The notes under the pieces were generated by a model that did no database searches, was not told the origin of the DNA, and worked only from the letters and a program-made list of their open reading frames with translations. From the NCBI GenBank assembly GCA_030039695.1, contig JASHVB010000541.1, positions 1-7,821 of the forward strand: 7,821 nt of DNA. The letters run 5' to 3'. The position numbers and the translations under genes are program-made. Positions 1 to 6,031 of the stretch are shown piece after piece; the first letter of the stretch is position 1; each line of letters opens with the position of its first letter. Source of the stretch: Acetobacteraceae bacterium. GTDB lineage: Bacteria > Pseudomonadota > Alphaproteobacteria > Acetobacterales > Acetobacteraceae.

Positions 1-764
1 TTGATGCCCTGATTGCCCAGTTCCTTGTAGAATGGCACGTTGGCGTCGCCGTTGATGGTGGACACCACCGCGGTCTTCTTGCCGGCAGAGCCGAAGTTCT
101 TGATCCTGGCGACTTCGGTCTGCCAGTCGGAGAACGCGAACGGCGTATAGTTCTCCAGGATATCCTCGTCGGCGACGCCAACCGACTTCAGGAATCCGCG
201 CATGATTGCGTTGGAGGTGCGCGGATATACGTAGTCGGTGCCTTCCAACACAAAGCGCTTCACCGAGCCGCCGGCGGGGCTCATCAGCCACTTCAGCACT
301 GGGACCGCCTTGTTGTTGGGCACCGAGCTGCCATAGAAAACGTTCCTCGATTGCTCTTCGCCTTCGTATTCCAGCGGATAATAGAGCAAGCCGTTCAGCT
401 CCTCGAACACCGGCAGCACGGACTTGCGTGAGACCGAGGTCCAACAGCCGAATACCGCCGAGACCTTGTCTACGGCCAGCAACTGGCGTGCCTTCTCAGC
501 GAACAGAGGCCAGTTCGATGCGGGATCGACCACGATCGGCTGGATTTGCCGCCCCAACACGCCGCCGCGCGCGTTCTGCTCAGCGATTTCCATCAGCATC
601 AGGTCCTTCAGGATGGTCTCGCTGATGGCCATGGTGCCAGACAGCGAGTGCAGAATTCCGACCTTGATCGGCGCGGGGGTTGCGCGCGCAGGCCGCAGTC
701 CAAGACCGCCGCCCAGCGGAAGCGCTGCGGCGGTACGCAGCCAGGAACGACGCGTGAGTCTCAT
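1..764 (-). CDS. urtA: Urea-type ABC transporter substrate-binding protein (5' part, continues past left edge)
   Basis: Periplasmic ligand-binding subunit of a UrtABCDE-type importer, which delivers urea or a related short amide to the inner-membrane permeases. The 254 visible codons begin at ATG 762-764, preceded by a good ribosome site (GAGGAG, 7 nt spacer). Residues 1-28 form a signal peptide with a twin-arginine motif (TRRSWL, then a hydrophobic Ala/Leu/Gly stretch and ARA), so Tat export is likely. The mature part opens with IKVGILHSLSG. It then carries the blocks typical of UrtA: VDPASNWPLFAEKAR, FGCWTSVSRKSVLPVFEELNG, GTDYVYPRT and STINGDANVPFYKELGNQG. About 150 C-terminal residues of a normal UrtA (roughly 400-440 aa) lie outside the window. 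The stretch around YGSSVPNNKAVPVLKWL departs from the usual UrtA version, so this could be a paralogue with a shifted ligand. It is divergent from the MocR-MOSC-rubredoxin gene. The family call is strong; the exact ligand is inferred. Confidence 0.9.
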   Translation of the reverse strand, partial: MRLTRRSWLRTAAALPLGGGLGLRPARATPAPIKVGILHSLSGTMAISETILKDLMLMEIAEQNARGGVLGRQIQPIVVDPASNWPLFAEKARQLLAVDKVSAVFGCWTSVSRKSVLPVFEELNGLLYYPLEYEGEEQSRNVFYGSSVPNNKAVPVLKWLMSPAGGSVKRFVLEGTDYVYPRTSNAIMRGFLKSVGVADEDILENYTPFAFSDWQTEVARIKNFGSAGKKTAVVSTINGDANVPFYKELGNQGI

Positions 765-1207
765 CGGAGGGCTCCTCTGACGTGTTGACGCCTGTCCAGG
801 CATCCGCGGACCGGGCAAGACGGGGGTGCCGTTGCCTGCCCTCGGACCTCCCGTACCGCGCAGCTTGCCGGGGTGTGGCGTCCAGCCCAGAGAGCCACCC
901 CCTGGAAATGGCATGGAGCCAGCACGCACCGCCTAACCCGTGCCGGCGGGGCCGGCGCGTCCCATCAATGCCTTTTTCGCAGGCGCTCTTCCCACAGTTC
1001 GGCCGGTTCTGCTCAAATGAAGGGCGACTCGCTCCGCACACACCAGGGCGAGGGAGCCAGTCCTTGAGAACGAGATGAGTCCAGTTGGTGCGTGCCTGAT
1101 CCTGGAAAGCCGGCGTTTTGCCTCGCAGGCGACGTGCCAACCGTGATAACGCGGAACTGGCCCCACCCTTCCACTGGCGGAAATCCGCGGCAAGCCGGAG
1201 TGTTGCT
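765..1207. promoter_or_regulatory. Divergent intergenic region between urtA and the MocR fusion gene
   Basis: A 443-nt stretch that must hold promoters for both divergent genes and the likely operator of the MocR regulator, since MocR proteins usually bind between themselves and a divergent target. The urtA ribosome site is at its left edge (772-777, minus strand). On the plus strand, TGATAA at 1144-1149 resembles a -10 box upstream of the preferred GTG start, but its best -35 partner (TTGCCT, 1118-1123) is 20 nt away, so the promoter is weak evidence only. A GC-rich block around 940-960 contains GCCGGC twice, three bases apart. No convincing gene, terminator or riboswitch was seen. Reading frames crossing the region on both strands have no recognisable content. 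Confidence 0.4.
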
Positions 1208-3886
1208 GTGCAAATACAGATCAGTCTGCTGCTGGACCGGGCACAACCACAGACGCTGACCGCCCAGATTGTGGGCCAAGTGCGTGACGCTATTCGCCTC
1301 GGACGCATCACCCCGGGTGCACGCCTCCCGTCCTCGCGGCGGCTCTCGGAACAGTTGGGCATCGCGCGCAATACCGTGGTGCGCGCCTACGAGACGCTGC
1401 TTGTGGAGTGCTACGCCGAATCCCGCCCGGCGTCGGGCATTTTCGCGACACTGCCGCCGCTCGATCCGCGCCCAGCCGCGGTACCCTCAGTGCTTGGTAA
1501 AGCGATCGCGCGCCACCGCGATGGGGCAGCGTTCGCACCCCCACCGCTCACCGCGCGCTTGCATGCCAGCGGCGTCGGGGTTGGTCAGGCGCCCATCCGC
1601 AACCGGCTTTCCTTCGATTTCGCCCCCGGCCGACCCGACCCGACATTGTTCCCGTTGAAAGCTTGGTGCCGGCTCTTGCGCGGCTGCTTGGCCCAGGGGG
1701 CCGCCGCCGGCCTAGCGCAGCCCGTCGACCCATTCGGGCTTGTCGCGCTGCGGTCGGCGGTCGCCACTCACGTCGCGTCGGCGCGCGGTATCGTCGCGGA
1801 GCCGGGCCAGGTCGTGATCACCAGCGGCACCGCCGAGGGGATCGCGCTCGCGGCGCGGCTGCTGCTACGCCCGGGGTCGGTCGCAGCGATGGAAATGCCT
1901 GGCTATCGCCCCGCGGCGGCGGCGTTCGAGGCCGCTGGCGCAGAACTGACCGGCGTGCCGGTGGATGAAGAGGGATTGTTCCCTGCCGAACTGCCCTCGC
2001 CCCCGGTCGCACTGCTATACCTGACCCCGGCGCACCAATACCCGACCGGGCATGTGCTCTCGCCGGTTCGGGCAGAGCAGGTCGTCCGATGGGCGCGGCG
2101 TACGGGGTGCGTGATCGTGGAAGACGATTGCGGCGCGGATTTCCGCTACGAGGGCGTGGCCGCCCCGGCGCTGGCCGCCGACGCTCCGGAATGCACGATC
2201 CATCTCGGCACGTTCTCCCAGTCGCTCGGGGCCGGCTTGCGCCTTGGCTACATGGTTGTACCGCCGTCGCTGGTCGACGCGGCGCGCGCGGCCAAGGCTT
2301 TGCTGAACAGTGGCAGCCCGTGGCTGGAGCAAGCGGCGATGGGGGAGTTCATTCGCAACGGCAGCTTCGTCTCTCACACCCTGCGCATGCGCACAGCCTA
2401 TCGCGAGCGGCGCGACCAACTGCTGGCCGCCCTGCAACGGCATTTCGGGGACGTTGAGATCAGCGGCGATATCGGCGGTATGCATTTATTCTGGCATCTG
2501 CCCGCCGGCGTGCCCGATGCGGCGACCGTGGAGGCGCTGGGCCGGCGGGCCCGTGTGGGGGTGTATTCGCTGCCGTCAGGCAATGTGTGCGACCCCTCGG
2601 CGGGAGTGCTGTCGCGGCGCGGCATCATGCTCGGCTATGCCGGCCTGGCCCCAAAGCAGATCGAACAAGGCATCGCGCGGCTGTCCGACGCTGTGGACGA
2701 TGCTCTGGACGGGCACCGCATCGAATACGGCGATTTGCTCGCCTTGCGGCCGAGCGTGTCCCGCGCCGCGACGGGGTCAGTTGCCCGGCGGGCGGGCAAA
2801 CCGGCTCCATGGTTTCGCCAGAAACCGGCTCTCCCGCCGCCGCCGCCGCGCCGGGCAGACTCCCGTGTGACGACGGGGGAGGGAGCCAGCGCGCCGATGC
2901 CAGTGATCACCGGACTTTACAAGTACCCGGTCAAGGGCCTGAGTCCGCAGCCGATCGAGACGGTTAGGGTCCGAGCCGGGCAGCCTTTTCCATTCGACCG
3001 CGTCTTCGCCTTGGCACGCCCGGGCACTGCGATGAACGTCGGGGAACCCAAATGGGCGAAGAAAGGCCTCTTCGTCATGCTCATGCTGGACGAGGGCTTG
3101 GCCCGCGTGCGCACCCGTCTCGATGAGGCGACGCTGCAACTGACCGTCCTGGACGGCGAGCGTCCGGTGCTGGCCGCTGACCTCGCGGATGCCAATGGAC
3201 GGGCGCGGGTCGAAGCGTTCTTCCATCGGCTAGCGCCGAGCCTGGCGGCACCGCCGACCCTGGTGCGGGCTCGGGACGGCCATTTCATGGACAAGCCTGA
3301 CAACGTGGTGTCGCTGATCAACCTCGCGACCGTGCGCAGCCTCGAGGCTCTGTGGGGCTTTTCCATCGACCCGCTGCGGTTCCGCGCCAACATCTACATC
3401 GACGGCGCTGCGCCGTGGGAGGAATTCGATTGGATCGGCAATGATATCCGGCTGGGCGAGGCAGTGTTTTGGGTCGATCGCCGCAACGGCCGTTGCGGGG
3501 CAACCAATGTCAATCCGGCCACCGGGCGACGCGACCGCGATATTCCGGCCTCGCTGCGCAAGGCGTTCGGCCACAAAGACCTCGGCGTGTACCTGGTGGC
3601 ACGTACCGACGCCGATCTGTCGGTGGGTGACACGCTGCAACGGCCGGGGGGTGTCGCGCCGCGCGCCTCAGCGCCGAAGAACGCAGGTATGCCAGCTGGC
3701 GCTCGAACCTTCATCTGCCGCGGCTGTTACTACATCTACGACGAAGCGCAGGGTGCGCCGGCGACCGGTGCCGCAGCTGGCACGTGCCTGGCCGATCTGC
3801 CCGCCGACTGGCGCTGTCCCGACTGCGGTTCGGAGAGGGGACTGTTCCGGCCGCACGGTGCAGAACCGGGATTGGCAAGCCAATGA
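1208..3886 (+). CDS. MocR-family regulator fused to a MOSC domain and a C-terminal rubredoxin
   Basis: One uninterrupted 892-residue reading frame made of three families. Residues about 10-80 are a GntR-type winged helix (TAQIVGQVRDAIRLGRITPG, LPSSRRLSEQLGIARNTVVR). Residues about 135-505 are a fold-type-I aminotransferase-like domain typical of MocR regulators (VITSGTAEGIALAARLLL, LTPAHQYPTG, VIVEDD, GLRLGYMV, RRGIMLGYAGL). A Pro/Arg-rich linker (about 515-560) follows. Residues about 564-812 are a MOSC domain (YKYPVKGLSP, FDRVFAL, RCGATNVNPATGRRD) with the conserved cysteine at 763. Residues about 833-885 are a rubredoxin with Cys 837, 840, 870 and 873 in CxxC...CPxCG spacing. MocR proteins are normally about 450-500 aa, so the tail is extra. 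The expected PLP lysine is Gln338 and the usual tyrosine after EDD is Cys308. GTG 1208 is preferred because GGAG lies 7 nt upstream and the domain starts there; an in-frame TTG at 1118 lacks support. Divergent from urtA, which it may regulate. The domain calls are strong; the combined function is unknown. Confidence 0.88.
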   Translation: MQIQISLLLDRAQPQTLTAQIVGQVRDAIRLGRITPGARLPSSRRLSEQLGIARNTVVRAYETLLVECYAESRPASGIFATLPPLDPRPAAVPSVLGKAIARHRDGAAFAPPPLTARLHASGVGVGQAPIRNRLSFDFAPGRPDPTLFPLKAWCRLLRGCLAQGAAAGLAQPVDPFGLVALRSAVATHVASARGIVAEPGQVVITSGTAEGIALAARLLLRPGSVAAMEMPGYRPAAAAFEAAGAELTGVPVDEEGLFPAELPSPPVALLYLTPAHQYPTGHVLSPVRAEQVVRWARRTGCVIVEDDCGADFRYEGVAAPALAADAPECTIHLGTFSQSLGAGLRLGYMVVPPSLVDAARAAKALLNSGSPWLEQAAMGEFIRNGSFVSHTLRMRTAYRERRDQLLAALQRHFGDVEISGDIGGMHLFWHLPAGVPDAATVEALGRRARVGVYSLPSGNVCDPSAGVLSRRGIMLGYAGLAPKQIEQGIARLSDAVDDALDGHRIEYGDLLALRPSVSRAATGSVARRAGKPAPWFRQKPALPPPPPRRADSRVTTGEGASAPMPVITGLYKYPVKGLSPQPIETVRVRAGQPFPFDRVFALARPGTAMNVGEPKWAKKGLFVMLMLDEGLARVRTRLDEATLQLTVLDGERPVLAADLADANGRARVEAFFHRLAPSLAAPPTLVRARDGHFMDKPDNVVSLINLATVRSLEALWGFSIDPLRFRANIYIDGAAPWEEFDWIGNDIRLGEAVFWVDRRNGRCGATNVNPATGRRDRDIPASLRKAFGHKDLGVYLVARTDADLSVGDTLQRPGGVAPRASAPKNAGMPAGARTFICRGCYYIYDEAQGAPATGAAAGTCLADLPADWRCPDCGSERGLFRPHGAEPGLASQ
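2878..2899 (+). promoter_or_regulatory. Possible internal ribosome site and ATG for a separate MOSC-rubredoxin product
   Basis: A purine-rich GGAGGGAG (2878-2885) precedes an in-frame ATG at 2897-2899 by 11 nt. That ATG sits exactly at the first residues of the MOSC domain (MPVITGLYKYPVKG). Initiation here would yield a free 329-residue MOSC-rubredoxin protein ending at 3886. The spacing is longer than ideal, so this is a suggestion. It may also be the fossil start of a gene that was once separate. Confidence 0.3.
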
Positions 3887-4138
3887 TACTGACGGAGCGA
3901 CGTTGGCAGCCGCCGCGGGCCGCTCGTTGCGTGTCGCGCTGACCCTAAATCAGCACGTCGCAAACAAGGGTCAATTTTCATGTTGGTTACATCATGGCAT
4001 CCAGCGTCGGGGCCAACGAGTTCGTGGCCCGACTCGAGTCCCGAAGCTAACCTCCATGCGCAAGCCTTTGATGAAACACCAGAAGCAGTTTATCGCGCAT
4101 AAGGGGCACAATGCCGCCCGATCTGTTGCAGAATAAGC
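3887..4138. other. Gene-free stretch with an inverted repeat, possibly old insertion-sequence debris
   Basis: No coding sequence is recognisable between the end of the fusion gene and the ISL3 remnant. The minus-strand text around 3940-4000 (ATGAAAATTGACCCTTG and neighbouring bases) resembles the end regions of some IS21-like elements from memory. No transposase residues were found to support this. Base composition is slightly lower in GC than the flanking gene. Confidence 0.3.
3940..3973. repeat. 7-bp inverted repeat with 20-nt spacer
   Basis: TGACCCT (3940-3946) and AGGGTCA (3967-3973) are perfect inverted copies 54 nt after the stop codon of the fusion gene. A short ATTTTC follows the right arm, but there is no real T-run, so it is a poor intrinsic terminator. 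It may be a relic of a mobile-element end or a protein site. Confidence 0.4.
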
Positions 4139-4175
4139 GGTTCTGGCGTGATTTGTGTGCCTTCAGAAGTGTGGC
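4139..4175 (+). repeat. Left terminal inverted repeat of the ISL3 remnant
   Basis: The outer 22 nt (starting GGTTCTGGCGTGATTTG) match the right end at 20 positions. After a divergent stretch of about 6 nt, the octamer AGTGTGGC matches again. It lies directly beside the transposase stop, as the transposase-3' end normally does. Confidence 0.75.
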
Positions 4176-4451
4176 AACGGAAGTGGTCTGGTGCGAAGAA
4201 TTTCGACACTGACGCGGCCATACATCGCTCGCTTCAGAGTCTTGAGTCGGTTAATCTGTCGTTCGACTTGGCCACTCGACCATTTCCTCGCCAATGCGTT
4301 CGGAACAGCGGCCAAATCCTTCTGCAGCCCCCGAATACCCGCATGCCACAAAACGGGGACATTGCCGCGGTTCACGAGGCTCGACCTCGATGACCAGACC
4401 GCCTCCAGCCCACCGGATGGCCCCTACACGCAAGCCGCCCGTCTCCGGCAC
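4163..4451 (-). pseudogene. ISL3-family transposase remnant (N- and C-terminal ends only)
   Basis: Two pieces in different frames. The first, from about 4451 down to about 4345, reads GLRVGAIRWAGG, GLVIEVEPREPRQCPR. This is the N-terminal strand and first zinc-binding Cys-Pro-Arg of ISL3 transposases. The second, from about 4345 to the stop at 4163, reads GLQKDLAAV then WSSGQVERQINRLKTLKRAM and YGR. This is the C-terminal block (usually WSNGQVEGQINRLKxLKRQMYGR) of the IS204/IS1001/IS1096/IS1165 (ISL3) group. The catalytic middle is missing and the join is out of frame, so no active enzyme can be made. Confidence 0.8.
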
Positions 4452-4490
4452 CAGTCACCCTGTTGCCATCTCGGTTCTCCGATCGAACTC

Positions 4491-4527
4491 GCCACACTCC
4501 GACCTGCACACAAATCCCGCCAGAATC
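4491..4527 (-). repeat. Right terminal inverted repeat of the ISL3 remnant
   Basis: Read on the minus strand from 4527 it starts GATTCTGGCGGGATTTG and is the inverted partner of the left end. It lies upstream of the transposase N-terminal fragment, as expected for the 5' end of the element. Confidence 0.75.
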
Positions 4528-4623
4528 CAATTAGGGGCAGCGAGACACGCAACGCCAGGTTGGTGGCTCGTGGGCAACATCCTCAGGGCAAGCCTTGTGA
4601 TCACCGAAGGCATAGCAATCAGT

Positions 4624-5172
4624 TTAATCGCCGGTTTGCTTATTGACATTGACTGTTACCATTGCGCCGAACGCTGGAGGATCTGCCAGAAGGTCAGGCG
4701 TCACGCCGCACGCCAGCGCACGCAGGATTTTTAGTGGCCCACCATGTGATATCACAGTACAGTCAACGGCCTCCTGAATAAGGGTCTGCAGTAGGTCCCT
4801 CACCCGGGAGAGAAGCGCCTCGCCGGATTCTCCGCCCGGCGGGGCGAAGCCAGACGGATCGGCTGCCCAGCAATCGAGTGCCGACGGTCCAATATCAGTC
4901 CAGCGCGCTCCCTCCCATCGACCGAAGTTCAGTTCCTTCAGCCGATTGTCTACTCGCAGTCGTGCCTGTGCTGAGGTTGCTGCCGCCTGTGCCGGGATCA
5001 GACAACGTGTCGCCGGGCTGCTCCAGACCATCGCTACGCGGTGGCGGCACGCGGCTTCGGCGATTGCGACAATCGCCGGCCCGGTATCTGAACGCAGCGG
5101 CACATCCAGGTGACCGTAGCAGATCCCCGTATCGACATTGGGCGTGGGGTGTCGAACCAACAGGAGTTTCAT
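4624..5172 (-). CDS. cobC: CobC-like histidine phosphatase (probable alpha-ribazole phosphatase)
   Basis: A 182-residue member of the histidine phosphatase (phosphoglycerate-mutase-like) family. The CobC branch removes the phosphate from alpha-ribazole phosphate or the late cobalamin phosphate intermediate in the cytoplasm. The catalytic set is present: the nucleophile motif LLLVRHPTP (Arg7, His8), Arg56 in SSPATRC, the acid in ELNFGRWEG (Glu80 to Glu87 region), and the second histidine in ISHGGP (His143). GICYGHLDVPL after the first motif is typical of CobC proteins, as is the length. ATG 5170-5172 has only a close, weak ribosome site (AGGA, about 3 nt away), and the membrane-protein gene ends 65 nt upstream, so co-transcription is likely. 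The general family is certain. The specific substrate is inferred; other small-molecule phosphatases share this layout. Confidence 0.82.
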   Translation of the reverse strand: MKLLLVRHPTPNVDTGICYGHLDVPLRSDTGPAIVAIAEAACRHRVAMVWSSPATRCLIPAQAAATSAQARLRVDNRLKELNFGRWEGARWTDIGPSALDCWAADPSGFAPPGGESGEALLSRVRDLLQTLIQEAVDCTVISHGGPLKILRALACGVTPDLLADPPAFGAMVTVNVNKQTGD

Positions 5173-5237
5173 TGTCCTACGGCCACTCTAGGCGCGATCG
5201 GTACGTCGATTAACAGGATGTGGCAGTCGCGTTGGCG

Positions 5238-5834
5238 CTATGCCGGCCCGGACGAAACCTTGCCGCTCCGCGTCAAGACGGGGAAGTGTGCGAAAGAACC
5301 ACGGGGGCGCTGCGCGGGAATCGCCCCACTATACCGCAAAATCTCATGCGTCCCGACGAGGGCCACGGTCCATCCAAGGTTCAGCAGCGTAACATGGGCG
5401 ACGATTGCCCTTGTGAATGCGCCTGCGCCGCCAAGCACAAAGGTCACCAAAAATAACCCGCCTTCGTAGGCGCCAAACGCCAACACAAAAGCTGCCCCGA
5501 CGGCGGCGGCGACGTTGCGAAGCCCGAGTCGCATTACTGCGCTGGCGAGAGCTGCCGCCAGCAAAGCCGCCGCGCCGATCGCGAAGCCCCACAAGATGGT
5601 ATCGACGGTCCAAGGGTATCCAAGCACGACGAAGCCAGTCGCCTGGTTCACAAGCCAGATTGCTGCCACAGTGAGCAGAGCCGCTCTCGTAGAGAGCGTA
5701 TACCCCGTTGCTACCGCAAAGGCGACAAAGGGCGTGATGCAGGCAAACTCCCAGCTAATGACGGCAGAAATCGTCACAAGCACGACGGGAAGGAACCACG
5801 ATTGGCGGATGACCGCGCCAGCGAAATAAGCCAT
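5238..5834 (-). CDS. Six-helix integral membrane protein, possible transporter component
   Basis: A 198-residue inner-membrane protein. Hydrophobic spans fall at about residues 13-27, 30-47, 52-71, 79-102, 107-133 and 141-163, followed by a basic C-terminal tail of about 30 residues. Notable features are Cys32 in EFACITPF, the NQATGF and GYPW turns after helix 3, and FGAYEGG in helix 5. There are no ATPase, signal peptide or soluble domains. The start at 5832-5834 is supported by AGAGGA 8 nt upstream. Its size, helix count and place next to a cobC-like gene resemble the solitary S-component type of vitamin transporter (for example BtuM for B12). I cannot confirm homology by eye; a metal or small-molecule channel of unknown kind is equally possible. 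Probably in an operon with the cobC-like gene and divergent from the ferredoxin-like gene. Confidence 0.75.
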   Translation of the reverse strand: MAYFAGAVIRQSWFLPVVLVTISAVISWEFACITPFVAFAVATGYTLSTRAALLTVAAIWLVNQATGFVVLGYPWTVDTILWGFAIGAAALLAAALASAVMRLGLRNVAAAVGAAFVLAFGAYEGGLFLVTFVLGGAGAFTRAIVAHVTLLNLGWTVALVGTHEILRYSGAIPAQRPRGSFAHFPVLTRSGKVSSGPA

Positions 5835-6031
5835 TTAGAAGTCCTCTCTCGAGAATACGGTGTGCCATACCTCGAACCGATGTAACGGGCTGGGTCCGGT
5901 CGATCCGGTCCATCGCGTCCGCACAATCTATCCCGTAGGGTCGACCGAGACCAGTCGGGCTCGCCTATTTTCCCGCGCAACCCCAGTCTATGTGGAGGGC
6001 CTGTGCACGCCAATTGAGCCGGAGAACCCTG
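5835..6031. promoter_or_regulatory. Divergent intergenic region between membrane-protein and ferredoxin-like genes
   Basis: Contains the ribosome site of the membrane-protein gene (minus strand, AGAGGA near 5843-5848) and, at the other end, GGAGA at 6021-6025 for the GTG start at 6032. GGTCGACC (5939-5946) is an 8-bp palindrome. TCCGGTC occurs twice, 2 nt apart, around 5894-5909. No cobalamin riboswitch core (GCCACTG box or the conserved GGGAA...CCCGC pattern) was found on either strand. Confidence 0.35.

Larger units (their letters stand above)
4139..4527 (-). mobile_element. Internally deleted ISL3-family insertion sequence
   Basis: About 389 bp bounded by imperfect inverted repeats (left 4139-4175, right 4491-4527, 29 of 37 matching) and containing both ends of an ISL3-type transposase on the minus strand. 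Intact ISL3 elements are about 1.3-1.6 kb, so roughly 1 kb of the middle is gone. Each outer end begins with G, and the left one begins with the GG common in the family. Flanking octamers (GAATAAGC at 4131-4138, CAATTAGG at 4528-4535) agree at 5 of 8 positions and could be a decayed target duplication of the 8-bp size this family makes. The element lies between the regulator gene and the cobC-like gene and cannot move by itself. Confidence 0.78.

Noticed and set aside
1118..1207. TTG at 1118 as start of the fusion gene (30 extra residues)
   Set aside because: No ribosome site upstream, Arg-rich text without family resemblance, and a well-placed GGAG plus GTG at 1208 where the MocR domain begins.
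580..1371. Minus-strand 263-codon reading frame across urtA and the regulator
   Set aside because: Overlaps urtA in another frame and the regulator on the opposite strand; low-complexity Arg/Ala/Ser content with no motifs.
2015..2485. Minus-strand 156-codon frame inside the regulator
   Set aside because: Shadow of the GC-rich coding strand, opposite a well-conserved domain.
4155..4646. Plus-strand 163-codon frame across the IS remnant
   Set aside because: Opposite to the recognisable transposase fragments; no motif and no ribosome site.
5990..6031. ATG 5990 as start of the ferredoxin-like gene
   Set aside because: No ribosome site. The in-frame GTG at 6032 has GGAGA 6 nt upstream. The longer form remains possible.
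5835..6031. Cobalamin riboswitch ahead of the membrane-protein gene
   Set aside because: Looked for the GCCACTG box and the GGGAA...CCCGC-type core on the minus strand; neither is present.
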